Origin: Actinoallomurus soli
GTDB lineage: Bacteria > Actinomycetota > Actinomycetes > Streptosporangiales > Streptosporangiaceae
Length of the DNA: 64,000 bases
Direction of reading: 5' to 3'
NCBI RefSeq assembly: GCF_024055715.1
Contig: NZ_JAMXMV010000013.1
Span: forward strand, 62,001-126,000
In this document: one piece after another, positions 58,594 to 64,000 of the stretch
Position numbering within the stretch: position 1 is the stretch's first letter
Layout: the number at the start of each line of letters is the position of its first letter
Notes under the pieces: model-generated
Databases searched by the model: none
Seen by the model: the letters and a program-made list of their open reading frames with translations, nothing else
Told to the model about the DNA's origin: nothing
Made by a program: the position numbers and the translations under genes

Positions 58594-59355
58594 ATGACTG
58601 CCGGCTCACGCGCTCATTCGTTCAACGCGGCCGCTGCCCAGTACGACGCGAGCCGTCCGTCGTATCCGCCCTCGGTCTTCGACTTCATCGAGGACTTCGT
58701 GAGCCGGCCTCTGGCGGGCATCCGCGTCGCCGATGTCGGCGCGGGCACCGGAATCTCGTCCGCCCTCCTGCACCGGCGGGGCGCTGATGTGATCGCCGTC
58801 GAGCCGGGGGAGGCGATGGCCGCCGAGTTTCGTCAGGTGCTCCCGGGCATACCGATCGTCCGGGGCGACGGCAACGCCCTCCCCCTCGCCGATTCCTCGC
58901 ACGACCTCATCACGTATGCGCAGTCCTGGCAGTGGACCGACACCTCTCGTTCCGTCCCGGAGGCGCTGCGTGTCCTGCGCGCCGGCGGTGCGCTCGCGAT
59001 CTGGTGGAACACCACCGCCTTCGACGTGCCGTGGGCCCGTGCCCAGCATGAGCGCATCGCACGCCATTGCGGAGTGCCCCCGCGTTCCGCGGTGCGTCCC
59101 GACGACGGCGAAGCCATCCGGCTCGCGGGCCTGACCGGGCTGCGGGTCGCGCGTCGGCACATCCGCTGGCAGCGAACGGTCCCTCTCGACACGCACCTCG
59201 CCAACATCAGCAGCCGCTCGGCGTTCCTGATCCTCGACCAGACGGCGAACCACGCCTTTCTCGCCGAGGAACGTACCCGGCTACGTGAGGTCTTCCCCGA
59301 TGAGACGGTGGAAGAGACCTATGTGGTCGATCTGCTGGTAGCCGCTCGTCCGTGA
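58594..59355 (+). CDS. Class I SAM-dependent methyltransferase
   Basis: A 253-residue methyltransferase of the UbiE/Trm9-like type. FNAAAAQYDASRPSYP is a common N terminus of this group, SAM motif I is VADVGAGTGISSALL (about 45-59), and GDGNALPLADSSHDLITYAQSWQW contains motifs III-IV (read GDGNALPLADSSHD then LITYAQSWQW). The substrate is unknown. ATG 58594 directly follows GAGGAG, with GGGGAG farther upstream. It stands alone in the 58.4-59.4 kb region and abuts a transposase relic. Confidence 0.84.
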   Translation: MTAGSRAHSFNAAAAQYDASRPSYPPSVFDFIEDFVSRPLAGIRVADVGAGTGISSALLHRRGADVIAVEPGEAMAAEFRQVLPGIPIVRGDGNALPLADSSHDLITYAQSWQWTDTSRSVPEALRVLRAGGALAIWWNTTAFDVPWARAQHERIARHCGVPPRSAVRPDDGEAIRLAGLTGLRVARRHIRWQRTVPLDTHLANISSRSAFLILDQTANHAFLAEERTRLREVFPDETVEETYVVDLLVAARP

Positions 59356-59994
59356 CGTGGCGTCGTTTCCCTTCGCACCGGTCGGCGCTGTTCACCCTGG
59401 TGGAGGCGGTGGAGCTGGAGGCCACCAGCGCCGACCGCAGCGTGCTGGACGCGGCGGAGTTCCTGATTGCGCTGCGCGGCGCCAAGGCCGCTCTGGTGCC
59501 CGAGCAGATTGTGGTGGAACGGCCAGACCTTGGCGGCGAGCCGGTGCCGGTGAGGTTGTCGATCGACGTCGACGCCTTCACCTCGCTGCAATGGCGCAAG
59601 ACCGTCCGCGATCCCGCGCGGCCCCGGGATGCTGGTGCGCCGCCACCTGGAGGTGTGCGTGTTCACCTACCTGGCGGCCGAGCTGAGCTCGGGCGACATC
59701 GCGGCGGCCGGGTCGGACTCCTACGCCAACCTGCACCACCAGCTGATGTCCTGGGAGGACTGCCGGCCGCTGGTGCCCGCGTTCTGCGCCCAGGTCGGGA
59801 TCCCCACCGAGGCGGCCGCGCTGACCCGGCACTACCGCGACGAGCTCGCCGCCGTCGCCGCGGCGGTGGACGCCGGCGCCCAGATCGACACCTGGGAGGA
59901 CAACCTGCTGGCCGAGACCAGCATCCGGTACGGCCGGATCGCCTACCGGCACGTGTCCAACACCTACATCGCACTGTTCTCCCACTTCATCCCC
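59356..59994 (+). pseudogene. Tn3-family transposase relic, frameshifted and internally deleted
   Basis: The sequence begins WRRFPSHRSALFTLVEAVEL, characteristic of Tn3 TnpA, and runs to TVRDPARP. There a C too many in the run near 59624 shifts the frame; the continuation is MLVRRHLEVCVFTYLAAELS. After AAAVDAG a large in-frame deletion leads to DTWEDNLLAETSIRYG, near the catalytic core, and similarity ends at ALFSHFIP. Both the N-terminal domain and the catalytic C terminus are missing. The open frame continues to 60066 without similarity. Confidence 0.78.
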
Positions 59995-60105
59995 TGGACC
60001 CGGAACCCCGCGTGCTGTTCGGTGCACCGCCCGCCTGAGTCGGGCGGCGACCAGCAGCGGGCATGAAGTCGCGGTAGACAACCGTCGGTCGATGTTGTCG
60101 TGCGC

Positions 60106-61098
60106 TCATTCAAGACCTGTTCCGGCATCGGGCAGGGTGCGCGGCAGGCCGAATGTCGAAAACAACGCCGGATCCTGGAATGAGGTCACTCGTGTGATGC
60201 GCGCTGCCGCGATGGTGAGGACCTGGATCGAGTGTGCATGGTGGATGCCGTCGCGGTCGCGTCGGTAGGTGGCGAGTGCGGGTTGACCGTTGGCGGCGGT
60301 CCGGACGACGTGGATGTCGGCGGGATTCGCGGGGATCCGGGAGCCGAGGAAGCGTCCGATCACCTGGCGGCCGGTGAACCAGGTCGGGATCGGCGGCATC
60401 TCGTACACGGCGTCGGCGGTGAGCACTCGCATGAGGGCGGTCACGTCGGCGTTCTTGAACGCGGTAGCGTACCGGTCGAGCAGGGTGCGCTGTTGCGGGT
60501 CGGTCGGTTCGACGAGTTCGTCCTCGGCGGGCGTGGCGCGTTCGAGGTTCGCTCGGGCGCGTTGCAGCAGGCTGTTGACCGCGGCGACCGAGACTTCGAG
60601 GAGCTCGGCGACCTCGGACGCCTGCCAGCGCAGCACGTCGCACAGGATCAGAACGGCGCGCTGCCTGGCAGGCAGGTACTGCAGGGTCGCGATCAAGGCC
60701 AGGCGCATCCCCGCGCGGGAGGCGACGATCGAGGCAGGGTCGGTCGGCGCGGTGCCGAACAGGGTGTCGGGGATCGGCTCCAACCAGGCCACCTCGTGCA
60801 GCGCGGGCGCCACGGACGCTTCCGGTCCCTCGGCGGGACCGCTCAGGCCGGAGGGCAACGGACGGCGGCCACGGTCCTCCAGCGCTCTCAAACAGACGTT
60901 GGTCGCGATCCGGTAGAGCCAGGTACGCAGCGACGCCCGGCCCTGAAACCCGTCGTATGAGCGCCACGCGCGCAGCAGGGTCTCCTGAACGAGGTCTTCG
61001 GCGTCATGCACCGAACCGAGCATCCGGTAGCAGTACGCCAGCAGTTCACGACGGTACGGAGCGGTGAGGTGAGCGAAGTCCTCGCCGCTTGACGTCAT
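60106..61098 (-). CDS. ECF sigma factor (SigG-like) with SnoaL-like C-terminal domain
   Basis: A 330-residue sigma factor. Region 2 holds CYRMLGSVHDAEDLVQETLL and WLYRIATNVC. Region 4 is LPARQRAVLILCDVLRWQ and then the helix-turn-helix EVAELLEVSVAAVNSLLQRAR. The last 120 residues are an NTF2/SnoaL-like domain (TFAFKNADVTALM-like, FTGRQVIGRFL). This resembles mycobacterial SigG. No anti-sigma gene is adjacent. ATG 61098 has GAGG 6 nt upstream, preferred over a start ten codons earlier. Its promoter and that of the divergent MFS operon share the same motif with the same spacing, suggesting autoregulation. Confidence 0.88.
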   Translation of the reverse strand: MTSSGEDFAHLTAPYRRELLAYCYRMLGSVHDAEDLVQETLLRAWRSYDGFQGRASLRTWLYRIATNVCLRALEDRGRRPLPSGLSGPAEGPEASVAPALHEVAWLEPIPDTLFGTAPTDPASIVASRAGMRLALIATLQYLPARQRAVLILCDVLRWQASEVAELLEVSVAAVNSLLQRARANLERATPAEDELVEPTDPQQRTLLDRYATAFKNADVTALMRVLTADAVYEMPPIPTWFTGRQVIGRFLGSRIPANPADIHVVRTAANGQPALATYRRDRDGIHHAHSIQVLTIAAARITRVTSFQDPALFSTFGLPRTLPDAGTGLE

Positions 61099-61169
61099 CG
61101 TTTCCTCACGCTGCATCGCAGTTACCAACCCCCATCACACGAGCAATTCCACGCCTGGGTCCCTCACCT

Positions 61170-61204
61170 GTACAGATCCCCGCCACCACAGAAACTCATC
61201 GGTC
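61170..61204 (-). promoter_or_regulatory. Mirrored ECF-type promoter, sigma-gene side
   Basis: GACCGATGAG (61204-61195), 17 nt and ATCTGTAC (61177-61170) on the minus strand. The same pair with the same spacing occurs on the plus strand at 61219-61253. The predicted start site is about 65 nt before the sigma gene. Confidence 0.68.
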
Positions 61205-61218
61205 TTCGGTGCCTCGCG

Positions 61219-61253
61219 GACCGATGAGGTCAAGCGGTCGGCCGTATCTGTAC
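61219..61253 (+). promoter_or_regulatory. Mirrored ECF-type promoter, transporter side
   Basis: GACCGATGAG (61219-61228), 17 nt and ATCTGTAC (61246-61253). The -35-like blocks of the two divergent promoters face each other and form a 10-bp inverted repeat around a 14-nt centre. The downstream MFS gene starts 61 bp after the -10. Confidence 0.68.
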
Positions 61254-61314
61254 GAGTGACCGCGCACGGCCGGTTCGCCGGCGGACGTGCGACCAAGGGG
61301 AAGGAGCCCGAACA

Positions 61315-62793
61315 GTGGTCAGTACGGATTTCACGGCCCGGCCGTCAGGACCGGCCACCCAGCGAGCAGGACGGCTCTGGCTCATGCTGGTCGTGCTGTT
61401 GCTCGGCCAGTTCATGGGCCTGCTGGACGTCACCATCGTCAACGTGGCGGTGCCAACGATCGGGGCGGATCTACACGCCTCCGGAGCGTCCCTTCAATTG
61501 GTGGTCGGCGGGTACACGGTCGCGTACGCGATGCTGCTGATCACAGGAGCGAGGCTCGGCGACCTCTACGGCCGGCGGCGGATGTATCTACTCGGTGCCG
61601 TCGTCTTCACCCTCACCTCGCTGATCTGCGGGCTCGCGCCGAACAGTGCGACGCTGATCGTCGCTCGCTTCATACAGGGTGCCGGCGCGGCGGTGATGGT
61701 GCCGCAGATCATCAGCGTCATCCAGACCCGGTTCGACGGCATGGCACGCGCCAAGGCGCTGTCGGCCTATGGAGTCGTGTTGTCGACCGGTGCTCTGGCG
61801 GGCCTGGTCTTGGGCGGCATCCTGGTCGACGCCAACCTGCTGAACGCCACCTGGCGACCGGTCTTCCTGGTCAACGTGCCCCTGGGAGTGCTCCTGGTGG
61901 CGCTCGTCCCGGTGTTCGTGCCGGCCGACGAGCCCCGCGGCACCCGCCGGCTCGACTTCGCCGGTCTCGCCATTGCGGTGCCGGCAGTATTCCTTGCGGT
62001 GCTGCCGTTGGTGCTCGGGCACCAGGTCGGTTGGCGGCCCTGGACGTTCATCTGTATCGCCGCCGGCATTGTGCTGGCCGGGGTCTTCGTCCTGGTCGAG
62101 CGGAGCATCGCGGCCCGCGGCGGTGACCCGTTGCTGAGCCTGTCGGCGCTGCGCGCGCCTGGAATGGCGTCCGGCGTGGGCACTCTCACCTGCATGCAGG
62201 TCGCCTACGGCGGGTTCATGTTCACTCTCGCGCTGCACCTGCAAGGTGGTCTCGGGGACAGCGCGCTGCGTGCCGGCCTGACCTTCGTGCCGGTCGCCGC
62301 GGTGTTCGGGCTGGTGGGGTTCTACTGGCGGGCGCTGCCCAGATCCATTCACCACACACTGTCGCCGACCGGCATGGCGATGTGCGTCCCGGGCTACCTC
62401 GGCATCGCTGCCGGCTTCCACGGCGGGACCCAGGACAGCCCGCTGTTGTGGGCCGGGCTCATCGTCTGCGGGCTCGGCATGGCTTTGACGCTCAGCCCAC
62501 TACTGGCCCTGGCGTTGGTCCACGTGCCACTGACCAAGGCGGCTGACGCCAGCGGAGTGCTGACCACCACGATGCAACTTGGACAGGTCATCGGCGTCGC
62601 GGTGTTCGGCAGCCTCTACCTCTCCCTGGCCGAGCCGCTCCCGCAGCATTCGCCGGCACGAGCGCACTCATCGGCACATGCGATGTCGACGGCGGCGGAA
62701 TGGATGGCGTTCCTGAGCGTCGTCGGCGTCGTCGGCGGTATCGCCCTCGCCCGCACCGTACGCCGAGCCGGGCGGCCTGACGCCGTCCGATAG
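61315..62793 (+). CDS. DHA2-family MFS drug exporter
   Basis: A 492-residue transporter with 14 predicted membrane helices of the EmrB/QacA group. Helix 1 reads LGQFMGLLDVTIVNVAVPTI (about 26-45). The motif A loop is ARLGDLYGRRRMYLLG. The characteristic antiporter motif C region follows (GPLLGG-like LVLGGILVD). GTG 61315 has AAGGAG 8 nt upstream. It is divergent from the ECF sigma gene behind a promoter that matches the sigma gene's own promoter, and two downstream genes lie in the same direction, so this is the probable main target operon. Confidence 0.9.
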   Translation: MVSTDFTARPSGPATQRAGRLWLMLVVLLLGQFMGLLDVTIVNVAVPTIGADLHASGASLQLVVGGYTVAYAMLLITGARLGDLYGRRRMYLLGAVVFTLTSLICGLAPNSATLIVARFIQGAGAAVMVPQIISVIQTRFDGMARAKALSAYGVVLSTGALAGLVLGGILVDANLLNATWRPVFLVNVPLGVLLVALVPVFVPADEPRGTRRLDFAGLAIAVPAVFLAVLPLVLGHQVGWRPWTFICIAAGIVLAGVFVLVERSIAARGGDPLLSLSALRAPGMASGVGTLTCMQVAYGGFMFTLALHLQGGLGDSALRAGLTFVPVAAVFGLVGFYWRALPRSIHHTLSPTGMAMCVPGYLGIAAGFHGGTQDSPLLWAGLIVCGLGMALTLSPLLALALVHVPLTKAADASGVLTTTMQLGQVIGVAVFGSLYLSLAEPLPQHSPARAHSSAHAMSTAAEWMAFLSVVGVVGGIALARTVRRAGRPDAVR

Positions 62794-62872
62794 CGACTCG
62801 GACGCGGTCACGGCGTCGACAAAGGTGCCCATGCAGGCTGGAAGCCCCCATCTCGAGTACCTGGAGGTCCGG

Positions 62873-63208
62873 ATGAACAAGATCAATATCGTGCAGTACG
62901 AGATTCGCCCTGAATCCGCCGATGAGAATCAACGGCTGATCGAGGAGGTCATGTCCGAGCTCGCGCACAATGACCCAGGCGGGCTGCGGTACGCCGCGTT
63001 CCGCCTCGACGACGGGGTCACCTTCGCTCACATCGTAGTCAGCGAAGACGATCGTGATCCGCTGTCGCGCTCCGCCGCTTTCACGGAGTTCCAGCAGGGA
63101 ATCGGTGAGCGCCAGATCCCCGGCACTCGCGTACGAACCGCCGCGACCCTTGTCGGGTCGTATCGTTTCTGGAGCCAGACCGCCCCTGACCTGACAGGCG
63201 GGGAGTGA
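62873..63208 (+). CDS. Small ABM/YgiN-like monooxygenase-domain protein
   Basis: A 111-residue protein predicted to form a ferredoxin-like dimer barrel. INIVQYEIRPESADENQRLIEEVM (read INIVQYEIRPESADEN) and GGLRYAAFRLDDGVTFAHIVV are typical of small ABM proteins, but the active-site His seen in many is not obvious. GGAGG five to six nt before ATG 62873 decides the start. It lies 79 bp after the MFS gene and 2 bp before the hydrolase gene, on the same strand. Confidence 0.72.
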   Translation: MNKINIVQYEIRPESADENQRLIEEVMSELAHNDPGGLRYAAFRLDDGVTFAHIVVSEDDRDPLSRSAAFTEFQQGIGERQIPGTRVRTAATLVGSYRFWSQTAPDLTGGE

Positions 63209-63210
63209 AG

Positions 63211-64000
63211 ATGCGGAAGACCGTTCTGCCGGAACCTGGTCTGGCTCGTACGGTCCGTGGTTCGGGTCCCGGTCTGGTGCTCTCCCATGGCGCGAATGGA
63301 AGCATCGAGCGTCAGTTCGGACCGATCCTTGACGGGCTCGCGGCGGATCACACCGTCGTCGGGGTCGACCTCCCGGGTTCGGGCGCGACACCTCGATCCG
63401 AAACTCCGCTCGACATCGACGAACTCGCGGATCAGCTGGTCGCCGCCGCCGACGCTGAGGGCCTGGACACCTTCACGATCGCCGGCATCTCTCTCGGAGG
63501 CCCCATCGGCATCCGTGCCGCCGTCCGCCACCCCGATCGGATCACGGCCCTCGTACTCACCGCCACCTTCGCTCGGCCCGATGCCAAAGTGCGCCTGTTC
63601 AACTCGATCTGGCGCCGACTCTACGAATCCGGAGACCGTAGGGTTCTCGCCGAATTCGGTGCCCTCATGGCCTTCAGCACCCGTACTTTGAACACGATGC
63701 CGAGCGAGAGGCTGCAGGCCACGATTGAACGGATCGCCGGGGCGTTCCCGCCGGGCACGCCCGAACAAGCCGATCTGCTCGAGCGGATCGACGTCAGCGA
63801 CGACCTCTCGCAGATCGAAGTTCCAACGCTCGTAGTCGTCACGATAGGCGACTGGCTCGTTCCCCCCGAGACGCAACGATGCCTCGCCGACCGCATTCCC
63901 GGTGCGAAGTCAGCCGAGATCGCCACGGGCCACGCGCCGTTCGGTGAAGATCCGGACGAGTGGCTGAGGATCATTACGACATTCCTGCGGCGCAACCGGC
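63211..64000 (+). CDS. Alpha/beta hydrolase (cut by window end)
   Basis: The frame is open from ATG 63211 to the end of the window (263 codons) and has no stop, so its C terminus is outside. Oxyanion region LVLSHGANGS (about 22-31), nucleophile IAGISLGGP (Ser about 95), acid IGDWLVPP and His in TGHAPFGE make a complete triad. GGGGAG directly precedes the start, 2 bp after the monooxygenase-like gene. With the MFS exporter and the sigma factor it suggests a detoxification or export unit; the substrate is unknown. Confidence 0.85.
   Translation, partial: MRKTVLPEPGLARTVRGSGPGLVLSHGANGSIERQFGPILDGLAADHTVVGVDLPGSGATPRSETPLDIDELADQLVAAADAEGLDTFTIAGISLGGPIGIRAAVRHPDRITALVLTATFARPDAKVRLFNSIWRRLYESGDRRVLAEFGALMAFSTRTLNTMPSERLQATIERIAGAFPPGTPEQADLLERIDVSDDLSQIEVPTLVVVTIGDWLVPPETQRCLADRIPGAKSAEIATGHAPFGEDPDEWLRIITTFLRRNR

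Noticed and set aside
1-64000. tRNA, rRNA, riboswitch or CRISPR features
   Set aside because: Reading for T-loop sequences, rRNA blocks and regularly spaced repeats gave nothing convincing; a covariance-model scan would be needed to exclude small RNAs.

Overview
High-GC DNA, dense coding and mostly GTG/ATG starts point to an actinomycete. RbpA, an F420-type Ddn-family protein, separate apolipoprotein N-acyltransferase and polyprenol-phosphate-mannose synthase genes, and large secreted glycosidases (GH65, GH43 with CBM2, GH3) fit a soil actinomycete, probably of the Streptosporangiales; the family-level assignment is inference. I found no rRNA, tRNA or CRISPR array.

Layout. 0-2.9 kb: end of a lysine-fermentation-type operon (kamD-kamE-kal, ATGA overlaps). 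3.4-10.2 kb: housekeeping genes (lnt-ppm, lhgO, an ATP-dependent DNA ligase, fxsA, rbpA with a SigR-type promoter). 10.5-24.7 kb: FUSC-family membrane protein, secreted GH65 with an inserted carbohydrate-binding module, coupled asnB-marR with a palindromic operator, a very large FAD/Fe-S 2-hydroxyacid dehydrogenase and a pyruvate-oxidase-like ThDP enzyme. 25.0-29.2 kb: a two-gene operon of a Cas4/AddB-type Fe-S PD-(D/E)XK nuclease and an SF1 helicase, the best candidate here for an undescribed DNA-processing or defence system.

29.3-34.9 kb: a CBM2-GH43 gene split by about 4 kb of foreign DNA that carries an ECF41 sigma factor, its probable target oxidoreductase behind an ECF41-type promoter, a truncated cupin lipoprotein and the N-terminal half of a Tn3-family transposase. 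35-40.9 kb: MarR-MFS operon, a TetR/hydrolase deletion fusion, a UMF1 transporter and a glycerophosphodiesterase. 41-45.2 kb: EF-hand protein, GH3 glycosidase and another Tn3 relic. 45.4-55.9 kb: ACT and ABM proteins, ctaG-DUF2243, a MerR-controlled hydrolase operon, two methyltransferases, the MoxR-DUF58-VWA set, a pseudokinase-like membrane protein and LysE. 56-64 kb: an internally deleted MFS gene opposite a MocR regulator, a methyltransferase, a third Tn3 relic, and an ECF sigma factor divergent from an MFS-monooxygenase-hydrolase operon, with the same promoter motif on both sides.

Two themes stand out. Regulatory logic is readable in several places (SigR, ECF41, mirrored ECF, MerR 19-bp spacer, MarR and GH3 palindromes). 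The right half also carries at least five deletion or fusion junctions (GH43, cupin/tnpA, TetR/hydrolase, MFS, tnpA relic), suggesting a decaying, transposon-visited region; assembly error has to be excluded.
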